Source: Pseudomonas sp. TH41 (GTDB lineage Bacteria > Pseudomonadota > Gammaproteobacteria > Pseudomonadales > Pseudomonadaceae). From it: DNA of 64,000 nucleotides. The stretch covers positions 310,001-374,000 of the forward strand of contig NZ_JAEKFH010000006.1 of the NCBI RefSeq assembly GCF_016650695.1, in the 5' to 3' direction. The position numbers were made by a program, and so were the translations under genes. Shown in pieces: positions 34,483-42,584 of this stretch (the stretch's first letter is position 1; the number at the start of each line of letters is the position of its first letter). The notes below the pieces were generated by a model. The model searched no databases. It saw only the letters and a program-made list of their open reading frames with translations, and was not told where the DNA came from.

Positions 34483-35322
34483 ATGATCAAGAAATGCTTG
34501 TTCCCAGCAGCCGGTTACGGTACTCGCTTCCTGCCAGCGACTAAAGCCATGCCCAAAGAAATGCTGCCGGTGGTAAACAAGCCACTGATCCAGTACGGCG
34601 TCGAAGAAGCACTGGACGCCGGGTTGTCCGAAATCTCCATCGTGACCGGTCGTGGCAAGCGTGCCTTGGAAGACCACTTCGACATCAGCTACGAGCTGGA
34701 AAACCAGATCAAGGGCACCGACAAGGAAAAATACCTGGTCGGCATCCGCAAGCTGCTCGACAACTGCTCGTTCTCCTACACCCGCCAGACTGAAATGAAA
34801 GGCCTGGGCCACGCGATCCTGACCGGCCGTCCGCTGATCGGCGACGAACCGTTCGCCGTGGTACTGGCGGATGACTTGTGCGTCAACCTCGAAGGCGACG
34901 GCGTCCTGACCCAGATGGTCAAGCTGTACAAACAGTACCGTTGCTCGATCATTGCGATCCAGGAAGTCGATCCGCTGGAAACCAACAAGTACGGCGTGAT
35001 TGCCGGCGACCTGATCGGTGATGACCTCTATCGCGTTCGCAACATGGTCGAGAAACCAGCCCCGGAAGACGCACCGTCGAACCTGGCGATCATCGGTCGT
35101 TACATCCTGACACCGGACATCTTCGACCTGATCAAGCAAACCGAGCCAGGCAAGGGCGGCGAAATCCAGATCACCGACGCCTTGATGAAACAGGCGCAAA
35201 ACGGTTGCGTGATTGCCTACAAATTCAAGGGCAAGCGCTTCGACTGCGGTGGCGCTGAAGGCTACATCGAAGCCACCAACTTCTGCTTCGAGAACTTCTA
35301 CAAGACTGGCAAAGCCTACTGA
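34483..35322 (+). CDS. galU: UTP-glucose-1-phosphate uridylyltransferase
   Basis: The 279-residue enzyme makes UDP-glucose for lipopolysaccharide, exopolysaccharide and trehalose synthesis. The nucleotide-binding GYGTRFLPATKAMPKEMLPV (residues 11-30) is complete, with KYGVIAGD, EKPAP and GKGGEIQITDA typical of GalU. CAAGGACTTTT precedes the ATG. A strong terminator follows at 35345. The position next to gor recalls the P. aeruginosa order. Confidence 0.97.
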   Translation: MIKKCLFPAAGYGTRFLPATKAMPKEMLPVVNKPLIQYGVEEALDAGLSEISIVTGRGKRALEDHFDISYELENQIKGTDKEKYLVGIRKLLDNCSFSYTRQTEMKGLGHAILTGRPLIGDEPFAVVLADDLCVNLEGDGVLTQMVKLYKQYRCSIIAIQEVDPLETNKYGVIAGDLIGDDLYRVRNMVEKPAPEDAPSNLAIIGRYILTPDIFDLIKQTEPGKGGEIQITDALMKQAQNGCVIAYKFKGKRFDCGGAEGYIEATNFCFENFYKTGKAY

Positions 35323-35344
35323 TAGGGTTTGACCTGCTTGTACT

Positions 35345-35372
35345 GAAAAAGCCACCTTAGGGTGGCTTTTTC
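35345..35372 (+). terminator. Rho-independent terminator after galU
   Basis: GAAAAAGCCACC and GGTGGCTTTTTC form a perfect 12-bp stem around TTAG, with T-rich sequence after it. Confidence 0.9.
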
Positions 35373-35453
35373 ATTTTCCGCCCTCATATCGTCTGCAGCG
35401 CTTGCCCAACAGATGTCTGCAGGTATGCTGGTTGCCTGCCGAGGAGATTGAAG

Positions 35454-36812
35454 ATGGCCTACGATTTTGACCTTTATGTGATTGGTGCCGGTTCCGGCGG
35501 TGTGCGGGCTGCGCGATTTTCTGCCGGGTTTGGTGCAAAAGTGGCTGTGGCCGAGAGTCGTTACCTGGGCGGTACGTGTGTGAACGTCGGTTGTGTGCCG
35601 AAAAAGTTGCTGGTTTACGGTGCGCACTTCGCCGAAGACTTCGAGCAATCTTCTGGTTTTGGCTGGACGCCAGGCGAGGCGAAGTTCGACTGGGCCACGC
35701 TGATTGCCAACAAGGACCGCGAGATCAATCGCCTGAATGGCATCTATCGCAACCTGCTGGTCAACAGCGGTGTGACCTTGCATGAAGGCCACGCCAAAAT
35801 CGTTGATCCGAATACCGTCGAGATCAATGGCGAGCGTTATTCCGCCAAGAACATCCTGATCGCGACCGGCGGCTGGCCGCAGATTCCGCAGATTCCGGGG
35901 CATGAGCACGCAATCAGTTCCAATCAAGCGTTCTTCCTGAAAGAACTGCCCAAGCGCGTTCTGGTGGTGGGCGGTGGGTACATCGCCGTCGAATTCGCCG
36001 GGATCTTCCACGGCTTGGGCGCTGAGACCACGTTGCTGTATCGCGGTGAGTTGTTCCTGCGCGGCTTCGACGGTGCCGTGCGTAAGCATTTGCAGGAAGA
36101 ATTGACCAAGCGCGGTATGGACCTGCAATTCAACGCCGACATTGAGCGCATCGACAAGCAGGCCGACGGCAGTTTGAAAGTAACGCTCAAAGACGGTCGC
36201 GAGCTGGAGGCGGATTGTGTGTTCTACGCCACTGGCCGGCGTCCGATGCTGGACAATCTCGGGCTGGAAAACACCGGCGTCAAACTCGACAAGAAAGGCT
36301 TTGTCGAGGTCGACGAGCAGTATCAAACCGCCGAACCGTCCATTCTGGCGCTTGGCGATGTGATCGGTCGTGTGCAACTCACGCCGGTCGCGCTGGCCGA
36401 AGGCATGGCGGTTGCGCGGCGTTTGTTCATGCCTGAGCAATATCGTCCGGTGGATTACAAGATGATCCCGACGGCCGTATTCAGCCTGCCGAACATCGGT
36501 ACCGTCGGCCTCACCGAAGAAGAGGCGCGCGACGCCGGCCATGACGTAGTGATCTTCGAAAGCCGCTTCCGTCCGATGAAGCTGACCCTGACCGAATGCC
36601 AGGAGCGCACGCTGATGAAGCTGGTGGTGGACGCCAAGACCGATAAGGTTCTTGGCTGCCACATGGTCGGGCCGGACGCAGGCGAGATCGTCCAGGGTTT
36701 GGCAATTGCCTTGAAGGCCGGCGCCACCAAGCGCGATTTCGACGAAACCATCGGCGTGCATCCGACTGCCGCCGAAGAGTTCGTCACCATGCGGACGCCG
36801 GTCGCGGGTTAA
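35454..36812 (+). CDS. gor: Glutathione-disulfide reductase
   Basis: The 452-residue NADPH flavoenzyme keeps glutathione reduced. It has the FAD motif GAGSGGVRAA, redox pair GGTCVNVGCVPKK (residues 39-51), NADPH-binding GGGYIAVEFAG and the C-terminal catalytic HPTAAEEFVTM. The ATG at 35454 follows GAGGAGATTGAAG; a TTG two codons earlier is less likely. The 3' end overlaps the convergent KfrA-like gene by four bases. Confidence 0.97.
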   Translation: MAYDFDLYVIGAGSGGVRAARFSAGFGAKVAVAESRYLGGTCVNVGCVPKKLLVYGAHFAEDFEQSSGFGWTPGEAKFDWATLIANKDREINRLNGIYRNLLVNSGVTLHEGHAKIVDPNTVEINGERYSAKNILIATGGWPQIPQIPGHEHAISSNQAFFLKELPKRVLVVGGGYIAVEFAGIFHGLGAETTLLYRGELFLRGFDGAVRKHLQEELTKRGMDLQFNADIERIDKQADGSLKVTLKDGRELEADCVFYATGRRPMLDNLGLENTGVKLDKKGFVEVDEQYQTAEPSILALGDVIGRVQLTPVALAEGMAVARRLFMPEQYRPVDYKMIPTAVFSLPNIGTVGLTEEEARDAGHDVVIFESRFRPMKLTLTECQERTLMKLVVDAKTDKVLGCHMVGPDAGEIVQGLAIALKAGATKRDFDETIGVHPTAAEEFVTMRTPVAG

Positions 36813-37828
36813 TCGCCCTTTTTTGGCTCTGATGCGTCTGGCGCTGTCGCAATGACAGCCGCCCGGCGCACGCACTCATCGAGGCTCGCCTGAGTCTTGA
36901 GTCGTTCAGTTTCCAGCGTTTTGTTTATCTGCGATTGCTCATCGACGCTCTGCTTCAGCGACTGGCTTTCCAGCAGTGCTGTGCGCAAGCGTTCCTGGAG
37001 GAGGGTGCGCTCGTTGTCGATACGATTGACTTGTTCAAGCAGCTGATCCTGGCGGGTGTGAGTCTGCTTGAGCTGTTCCTGCAACAAGCTCAACTCCCGC
37101 AGCGTGCCACGGTTTTCGGTCAGCAGGCGCTCATTGTCGCGGTGCAGCTGGGTAATCTCATCCTGGCGCACTAACGCGCTTTGCTGAGCCTGACGCAACT
37201 CCATCTGAACCTGTTGCACCTGGCCTTCGTGGCGACGTTGATCCTGCTCGCGCTGGTCTTTGACGGCGTTGCGATAGTGCTCCAGCGCATCGCGCGCATG
37301 CAGGTGTTTTTCTTCAAGGGAGCGAATCTGCTCGTCCTTGTCTTGCAAACGTAATTCGAAATCAGCCAGCGCCTGGCTCAGTCCGGCGTTGCGGGTTTGC
37401 TCGGTCTGCAAAATGGACAGCGTGTTGTGCAGGGTGTCGGATTCCTGCGTTAGCGCGAGGGTTTGAATTTCGTATTGCTGCTGCAGTTCGGTGTTGGCCT
37501 CTTGAGCAACGGCCAGTTGGCGGTCCAGCTCTTTTCGTTGTTGATCGAACTGCGCGCGCGCCTGGTCGATAGGTTCCTGCGCCTGCTCTTTGAGGCGCTG
37601 GGCGAGGCGCGAGACCAGTCCCGCCAACTCGTCATCGATGGGTTCGGAGGCCGTATCGGCGGGCTCGGTACCGTCATCCAGCTCCTTCAAATACCGGTGA
37701 ATGGTGGTTTTCGAGCCGGTATTGCCCATCTCGATCCGTACCGCGTCGATGCTTGGGTTTTCGCCGCGGGCGAGGATTGCCAGGCGTGCGGTTTGAACCA
37801 CCGCTTTGTTGATGCCGCCACGGGCCAT
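36809..37828 (-). CDS. KfrA-like DNA-binding coiled-coil protein
   Basis: The 339-residue protein has an N-terminal KfrA-type DNA-binding domain (GINKAVVQTARLAILARGEN, then STIDAVRIEMG-like and TTIHRYLKEL), and from about residue 65 to 320 an almost continuous coiled coil rich in Gln, Glu, Leu and Arg. Plasmid KfrA proteins are autoregulators and partition helpers; the chromosomal version is uncharacterised to my knowledge. AGGAG precedes the start. It is divergent from a tyrosine recombinase at 38107, and such pairs may act together. Confidence 0.82.
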   Translation of the reverse strand: MARGGINKAVVQTARLAILARGENPSIDAVRIEMGNTGSKTTIHRYLKELDDGTEPADTASEPIDDELAGLVSRLAQRLKEQAQEPIDQARAQFDQQRKELDRQLAVAQEANTELQQQYEIQTLALTQESDTLHNTLSILQTEQTRNAGLSQALADFELRLQDKDEQIRSLEEKHLHARDALEHYRNAVKDQREQDQRRHEGQVQQVQMELRQAQQSALVRQDEITQLHRDNERLLTENRGTLRELSLLQEQLKQTHTRQDQLLEQVNRIDNERTLLQERLRTALLESQSLKQSVDEQSQINKTLETERLKTQASLDECVRRAAVIATAPDASEPKKGD

Positions 37829-37930
37829 GAGTGCTCCTACGATTTCGTACTGTGGTATGTATCACTATAATACACGATGTGCTACACCTATATAAAATTT
37901 AAAATACGTCGAGTATTCATGCGGGATATA
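37829..37930. promoter_or_regulatory. AT-rich divergent promoter region
   Basis: The gap upstream of the KfrA-like gene is AT-rich (GTATGTATCACTATAATACAC at about 37856-37876), unlike the GC-rich surroundings. On the minus strand TATTAT or TATAGT could serve as a -10 element. KfrA relatives repress their own promoters, so an operator here is plausible; no clear palindrome was fixed. Confidence 0.3.
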
Positions 37931-37993
37931 CTGGTATTACCCCGTGTGATAGCAGTTCCAAAGTGTTTGCCGCGCCATTCCCGTACGCAATCC

Positions 37994-38097
37994 CTTGTAG
38001 GAGCGAGCTCGCTCGCGAAAAACCTGAGAGCGCCGCGGGGTATCAGGCTGGCAGCGTTATCGTTAACGTCCATCGCGAGCAAGCTCGCTCCTACAGG
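37994..38097. repeat. REPIN in the divergent KfrA/recombinase gap
   Basis: TGTAGGAGCGAGCTCGCTCGCGA and the inverted CATCGCGAGCAAGCTCGCTC unit enclose about 55 bases. Its right arm ends nine bases before the recombinase start codon, where a ribosome site would normally lie. Confidence 0.88.
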
Positions 38098-38106
38098 GTC
38101 ATTCCA

Positions 38107-39045
38107 ATGAGCGATCTGGATCGCTATCTGCAAGCCGCCACGCGCGATAACACCCGTCGCAGCTACAGGGCGGCCATCGAGCATTTCGAAGTCAGCTGGG
38201 GCGGTTTTTTGCCGGCCACCGCCGACAGCGTCGCGCGCTATCTGGTGGCCTATGCGGGGGATCTATCGATCAATACGCTGAAGTTGCGCTTGTCGGCATT
38301 GGCTCAGTGGCACAACAGCCAAGGGTTTGCCGATCCCACCAAGGCGCCGGTCGTGCGCAAGGTCTTCAAGGGCATTCGCGCACTGCACCCGGTGCAGGAG
38401 AAGCAGGCCGAGCCATTGCAGCTGCAGCATCTGGAGCAAGTGGTTGACTGGCTGGAGCAGGAAGCGAACACGGCAAAAGCTGAACATGACCGACCGACTT
38501 TGCTGCGGGCCAGGCGCGACACTGCACTGATCCTGCTCGGCTTCTGGCGTGGCTTTCGCAGCGACGAGTTATGCCGCGTACAGATCGAGCATGTACAAGC
38601 GGTCGCCGGCTCTGGCATCAGCCTTTATTTGCCGCGCAGTAAGAGCGACCGCGAAAACCTTGGCAAAACGTACCAGACCCCGGCACTACAGCGTCTTTGC
38701 CCGGTTCAGGCGTACATCGCCTGGATCAACGAAGCGGCGCTCGTGCGAGGGCCGGTATTTCGTGGCATCGACCGTTGGGGCCACCTGTGCGATGCGGGCC
38801 TGCACGCCAACAGCGTCATTCCGTTATTACGCCAGGCGCTGGAGCGCGCAGGCATCCCGGCCGAGCACTACACCAGCCACTCCTTGCGGCGTGGTTTTGC
38901 TACCTGGGCGCACCAAAGCGGCTGGGATTTGAAGTCGTTGATGAATTACGTGGGTTGGAAAGACATGAAGTCCGCCATGCGCTATGTCGAAGCCAGCCCG
39001 TTTCTCGGGATGTCCCGGGTCGCTGAAAAGCCATTGGCACCCTGA
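38107..39045 (+). CDS. Tyrosine site-specific recombinase
   Basis: The 312-residue protein has an N-terminal SAM-like core-binding domain (TRDNTRRSYRAAIEHFEVSW) and a catalytic domain with Arg in GFRSDELCRVQ, HSLRRGFATWAHQSG (His and Arg), Trp/His region VGWKDMKS and the nucleophile Tyr in AMRYVEASPF. The start at 38107 is supported by family-like N-terminal sequence, but no Shine-Dalgarno is visible, because REPIN sequence directly precedes it. No island is visible next to it. It may be a resident recombinase acting with the divergent KfrA-like gene. Confidence 0.88.
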   Translation: MSDLDRYLQAATRDNTRRSYRAAIEHFEVSWGGFLPATADSVARYLVAYAGDLSINTLKLRLSALAQWHNSQGFADPTKAPVVRKVFKGIRALHPVQEKQAEPLQLQHLEQVVDWLEQEANTAKAEHDRPTLLRARRDTALILLGFWRGFRSDELCRVQIEHVQAVAGSGISLYLPRSKSDRENLGKTYQTPALQRLCPVQAYIAWINEAALVRGPVFRGIDRWGHLCDAGLHANSVIPLLRQALERAGIPAEHYTSHSLRRGFATWAHQSGWDLKSLMNYVGWKDMKSAMRYVEASPFLGMSRVAEKPLAP

Positions 39046-39078
39046 ATAACACCGCACGGTTAAGCTGAAATACGCTCT

Positions 39079-39209
39079 GTAGCAGCTGCCGAAGGCTGCG
39101 TTCGGCTGCGCAGCAGTCGTAAACCCTGAGCACACGGATTTCCTGGCAAACCGCGTTGCCTGATTTCACGACTGCTACGCAGCCGAACGCAGCCTTCGGC
39201 AGCTGCTAC
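39079..39209. repeat. Long inverted repeat, REP-derived, 41-bp arms
   Basis: GTAGCAGCTGCCGAAGGCTG... continues through CGTTCGGCTGCG to CAGCAGTCG, and is repeated in inverse at the right end with one mismatch. The spacer is about 48 bases. The first half resembles the AGCTGCCGAAGGCTGCG REP family and the rest (TTCGGCTGCG) is a different extension. It lies in the 314-base gap between the recombinase and ahpC, which otherwise holds the ahpC promoter. Confidence 0.85.
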
Positions 39210-39359
39210 AAAAGCCCGTAGATACCAATTTCTTCTATTAATACAGTCGGCTAATAGCGAAAACAAATCAGCAGCATGAGGTTTGCCAATGAGCCTTCCT
39301 TCCGTCGAGTGGGTAGAGTTCTCTCCATCAACTTCTTAACCCCTGACGGAGAGTCAACG

Positions 39360-39923
39360 ATGCCTATCATCAACAGCCAAGTTAAACCGTTCAAAGCTGA
39401 CGCATTCAAAAATGGCGACTTCGTAAAAGTCTCGGACGCTGACCTGAAAGGCAAGTGGTCTGTCGTTTTCTTCTACCCAGCCGACTTCACCTTCGTTTGC
39501 CCAACCGAGCTGGAAGACCTGGCTGATAACTACGACGCGTTCCAGAAACTGGGCGTCGAGATCTACAGCGTTTCCACCGATACCCACTTTGCCCACGCTG
39601 CCTGGCACAACACTTCGCCAGCCATCGGCAAAATCCAGTACACCATGATCGGTGACCCGACTCACGCCATCTCCCGCAACTTCGACGTGCTGATCGAAGA
39701 CGCCGGTCTGGCTGACCGTGGCACCTTCGTGATCAACCCAGAAGGCCAGATCAAAATCGTCGAACTGAACGACGGCGGTGTGGGTCGTGACGCTTCCGAA
39801 CTGCTGCGCAAAATCAAGGCCGCTCAGTACGTGGCTGCTCACCCAGGCCAGGTTTGCCCAGCCAAGTGGAAAGAAGGCGAAGCCACGCTGGCCCCGTCCC
39901 TGGACCTGGTCGGCAAGATCTAA
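39360..39923 (+). CDS. ahpC: Alkyl hydroperoxide reductase subunit C (peroxiredoxin)
   Basis: The 187-residue typical 2-Cys peroxiredoxin reduces hydrogen peroxide and alkyl peroxides. The peroxidatic Cys is in DFTFVCPTELEDL (near residue 47) and the resolving Cys in GQVCPAKW (near 166). The ATG at 39360 gives the normal E. coli-like length; the open frame before it is not coding-like. Codon use is strongly biased to preferred codons (such as CTG and GGT), as in highly expressed genes. It has its own terminator at 39988, separating it from ahpF. Confidence 0.97.
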   Translation: MPIINSQVKPFKADAFKNGDFVKVSDADLKGKWSVVFFYPADFTFVCPTELEDLADNYDAFQKLGVEIYSVSTDTHFAHAAWHNTSPAIGKIQYTMIGDPTHAISRNFDVLIEDAGLADRGTFVINPEGQIKIVELNDGGVGRDASELLRKIKAAQYVAAHPGQVCPAKWKEGEATLAPSLDLVGKI

Positions 39924-39987
39924 GTCTGTGAGTCGCGCTGCATCAGGGCGGAACGCCGCACCTACTCAGTAAGCTGCACCGCCCTAT

Positions 39988-40023
39988 AAAACGCCCGGGC
40001 GAGATTCGCTCGGGCGTTTTTTT
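39988..40023 (+). terminator. Rho-independent terminator between ahpC and ahpF
   Basis: ACGCCCGGGCGA and TCGCTCGGGCGT pair with one wobble around a short loop, followed by seven Ts. It likely limits read-through, giving far more AhpC than AhpF. Confidence 0.9.
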
Positions 40024-40064
40024 ATGTCTGCTCTTCATGAAACAAAACAAAGGAAATCGCCCGT

Positions 40065-41627
40065 ATGTTGGACGCCAATCTTAAAACCCAGTTGAAGTCA
40101 TACCTGGAACGGGTCACCCAGCCGATCGAGATCGTTGCATCCCTCGACGACGGTGCGAAATCCCGGGAAATGCTCGAACTCCTGAAAGACGTTGCCAGTC
40201 TTTCCAGCCAAATTACCTTGCTCGACAACGGTGACGACGCGCGCAAGCCATCGTTCTCGATCAATCGCCCGGGTGCCGATATCAGCCTGCGTTTCGCCGG
40301 CATCCCAATGGGCCACGAATTCACTTCGCTGGTGCTGGCCTTGCTGCAAGTCGGCGGGCACCCGTCGAAAGCCAGTGTTGAAGTGATCGAACAGATCCGC
40401 TCGCTCAAAGGCGAGTTCAGCTTCGAGACATACTTCTCGCTGTCCTGCCAGAACTGCCCGGACGTCGTCCAGGCGCTGAACCTGATGGCGGTGCTGAACC
40501 CGAACATCCGCCACGTCGCCATCGACGGCGCGTTGTTCCAGGCTGAAGTCGACCAGCGCCAGATCATGGCCGTGCCGAGTGTTTACCTGAACGGCGTTAA
40601 CTTCGGCCAGGGCCGCATGGGCCTGGAAGAAATCCTCGCCAGGATCGACACCAGCGGTATCGAGCGTCAGGCTGAGAAGATCAGCGCCAAAGCAGCCTTT
40701 GACGTGCTGGTCGTCGGCGGCGGCCCGGCCGGTGCATCGGCAGCGATCTACGCGGCGCGTAAAGGCATTCGCACCGGCGTGGCCGCTGAACGCTTTGGTG
40801 GGCAGGTGCTGGATACCATGGCCATCGAGAACTTCATCTCCGTGCAGGAAACCGAAGGGCCGAAACTGGCCGTCGCACTGGAAGAACACGTCAAACAGTA
40901 CGACGTCGACATCATGAACCTGCAACGCGCCGACAAGCTGGTACCGGGCAAGCAGGGTGAGTTGCACGAAGTCCACTTCGCCAGTGGCGCGACGCTTAAA
41001 GCCAAGACTGTGATCCTCGCGACCGGTGCAAGATGGCGTGAAATGAACGTCCCAGGTGAGCAGCTATACCGCAACAAAGGCGTGGCGTACTGCCCGCACT
41101 GTGATGGTCCGCTGTTCAAAGGCAAGCGCGTGGCCGTGATTGGCGGCGGTAACTCCGGCGTCGAAGCGGCCATCGACCTGGCCGGCATTGTGTCGCACGT
41201 CACGCTGCTGGAATTTGATGTACAGCTGCGCGCCGATGCAGTGCTGCAGCGCAAATTGCACAGCCTGCCGAACGTCACCGTGATCACCCATGCGCAAACC
41301 ACTGAAGTGACCGGCGACGGGCAGAAGGTCAATGGCTTGCGTTACAAGGATCGCCAGTCCGACGAGTTGCGTCATGTCGAGCTGGAAGGAATCTTCGTGC
41401 AGATCGGTCTGCTTCCAAATACCGATTGGCTCAAAGGCACCATCGAGCTGTCGCCTCGCGGCGAGATCATCGTCGATGCCCGCGGTGAAACGTCGATGCC
41501 CGGAGTGTTCGCTGCCGGTGACGTGACCACCGTGCCGTACAAGCAGATCGTGATTGCGGTGGGCGAGGGCGCCAAAGCTTCGCTGAGCGCATTCGATTAC
41601 TTGATCCGGACCTCGGCCCCGGCCTAA
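40065..41627 (+). CDS. ahpF: Alkyl hydroperoxide reductase subunit F
   Basis: The 520-residue flavoprotein reduces AhpC with NAD(P)H. The N-terminal thioredoxin-like double domain has the CQNC pair (SCQNCPDVVQ, near residue 128), followed by a thioredoxin-reductase-like part with FAD motif GGGPAGASAAIYAARKG, redox pair AYCPHCDG and NAD motif GGGNSGVEAAIDLAG. AAAGGAAATCGCCCGT precedes the ATG. Length is normal. The 3' end is part of a small tandem duplication together with its terminator. Confidence 0.97.
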   Translation: MLDANLKTQLKSYLERVTQPIEIVASLDDGAKSREMLELLKDVASLSSQITLLDNGDDARKPSFSINRPGADISLRFAGIPMGHEFTSLVLALLQVGGHPSKASVEVIEQIRSLKGEFSFETYFSLSCQNCPDVVQALNLMAVLNPNIRHVAIDGALFQAEVDQRQIMAVPSVYLNGVNFGQGRMGLEEILARIDTSGIERQAEKISAKAAFDVLVVGGGPAGASAAIYAARKGIRTGVAAERFGGQVLDTMAIENFISVQETEGPKLAVALEEHVKQYDVDIMNLQRADKLVPGKQGELHEVHFASGATLKAKTVILATGARWREMNVPGEQLYRNKGVAYCPHCDGPLFKGKRVAVIGGGNSGVEAAIDLAGIVSHVTLLEFDVQLRADAVLQRKLHSLPNVTVITHAQTTEVTGDGQKVNGLRYKDRQSDELRHVELEGIFVQIGLLPNTDWLKGTIELSPRGEIIVDARGETSMPGVFAAGDVTTVPYKQIVIAVGEGAKASLSAFDYLIRTSAPA

Positions 41628-41646
41628 ACGCCGACGCTAAAAATAC

Positions 41647-41676
41647 AAAACCCCATGAGCGATCATGGGGTTTTTT
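41647..41676 (+). terminator. ahpF terminator, first copy
   Basis: AAAACCCCATGA and TCATGGGGTTTT form a 12-bp stem around GCGA, followed by more Ts. Confidence 0.9.
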
Positions 41677-41687
41677 GTGTGTGCAGT

Positions 41688-41716
41688 AAAAGATCGCAGT
41701 CTTCGGCAGCTCCTAC
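41688..41716. repeat. Single REP unit between two terminator copies
   Basis: AAAAGATCGCAGTCTTCGGC then AGCTCCTAC is one REP unit of the AGCTGCCGAAGG family without an inverted partner. It separates the two copies of the ahpF end. Confidence 0.8.
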
Positions 41717-41759
41717 AAAAGCCAGCCGGCCCCCGCCTGAACGCCGACGCTGAAAACAC

Positions 41760-41789
41760 AAAACCCCATGCGTGATCATGGGGTTTTTT
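41760..41789 (+). terminator. ahpF terminator, second (duplicated) copy
   Basis: AAAACCCCATG and CATGGGGTTTT again form a strong stem with Ts after it. The flanking GGCCCCCGCCTGAACGCCGA repeats the end of ahpF from copy one with point changes. Confidence 0.85.
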
Positions 41790-41823
41790 GTGTTCTGCCC
41801 ATTCCCAATGCGGGACTGGCTTT

Positions 41824-41924
41824 TGTAGGAGCGAGCTTGCTCGCGATAAACCCGAGACCGCCGCAGGGAACCTGCCCTCCAGCGTTATCGTTGGCGACCA
41901 TCGCGAGCAAGCTCGCTCCTACAG
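41824..41924. repeat. REPIN overlapping the gloA stop codon
   Basis: TGTAGGAGCGAGCTTGCTCG and its inverse enclose about 52 bases. The right arm contains CTA at 41919-41921, which on the minus strand is the TAG stop of gloA. Confidence 0.88.
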
Positions 41925-42440
41925 TGGGGCGGGCTGGATGATTTCGACCCAGTAGGCATCCGGGTCCTTGATGAACGCCAGGCTCTTCATGCGTCCGTCA
42001 TTCAGGCGTTTCTGGAAATCGCAGCCCAGCGCTTCAAAGCGCTCGCACGCGGCGACGATGTCCGGCACCGAAATGCAGATGTGGCCAAAACCGCGCGGGT
42101 CGGTGTTGCCGTTGTGGTAGGCGAAATCCGCGTCATTCTCGGTGCCATGGTTGTGGGTCAGTTCGAGAATGCCCGGGATCGATTTCATCCATTCAGTGCG
42201 TGCTGCAGCGTCGGCCGGGATCTGGTTTTTATCGACCAGTGCCAGAAAATACAGGCTGAATTCGGCTTCCGGGAAGTCGCGTTTTTCCACCAGCGAGAAA
42301 CCGAGGATACGCGTGTAAAAGTCCAGGGACTTGGTGATGTCCTTGACCCGCAACATGGTGTGGTTGAAGACGAACTTCTGGGTGGCGGTGTCAGGTTGGG
42401 CGGTGACGCCCGGGAAGGTGTTCAATTCGTGCAGGCTCAT
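41919..42440 (-). CDS. gloA: Lactoylglutathione lyase (glyoxalase I)
   Basis: The 173-residue VOC-fold enzyme turns the methylglyoxal-glutathione adduct into S-lactoylglutathione. Conserved parts are FNHTMLRVKDITKSLDFYTR with a metal His, LELTHNHGTE, GFGHICISVPD and YWVEIIQP with the final metal Glu. It is the longer form common in Pseudomonas. Its stop codon is supplied by REP sequence, so the last residues (PAPL) may have been altered by the insertion. Confidence 0.94.
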   Translation of the reverse strand: MSLHELNTFPGVTAQPDTATQKFVFNHTMLRVKDITKSLDFYTRILGFSLVEKRDFPEAEFSLYFLALVDKNQIPADAAARTEWMKSIPGILELTHNHGTENDADFAYHNGNTDPRGFGHICISVPDIVAACERFEALGCDFQKRLNDGRMKSLAFIKDPDAYWVEIIQPAPL

Positions 42441-42584
42441 GGGCCCTCCGGAGAATAATGGGGCTAACGAATGACGACAATGATACGCAAGGGCTCTGAC
42501 ATCACCAAACCGAAAGCGTCGGCTATTGCCTGACGGGCGGGCGAGGCTCAGACTTTACGGCTCAATCCGTGAGTGTTCATTGCA

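Noticed and set aside
35316..36875. A 519-residue minus-strand frame opposite gor
   Set aside because: It covers the complete gor gene and its terminator region; the translation is His/Gln-rich shadow sequence without any domain.
39210..39359. OxyR-type binding site upstream of ahpC
   Set aside because: CTAT and ATAG elements occur, but the spacing does not fit the ATAG-N7-CTAT-N7 pattern, so no site is claimed although OxyR control is likely from general knowledge.
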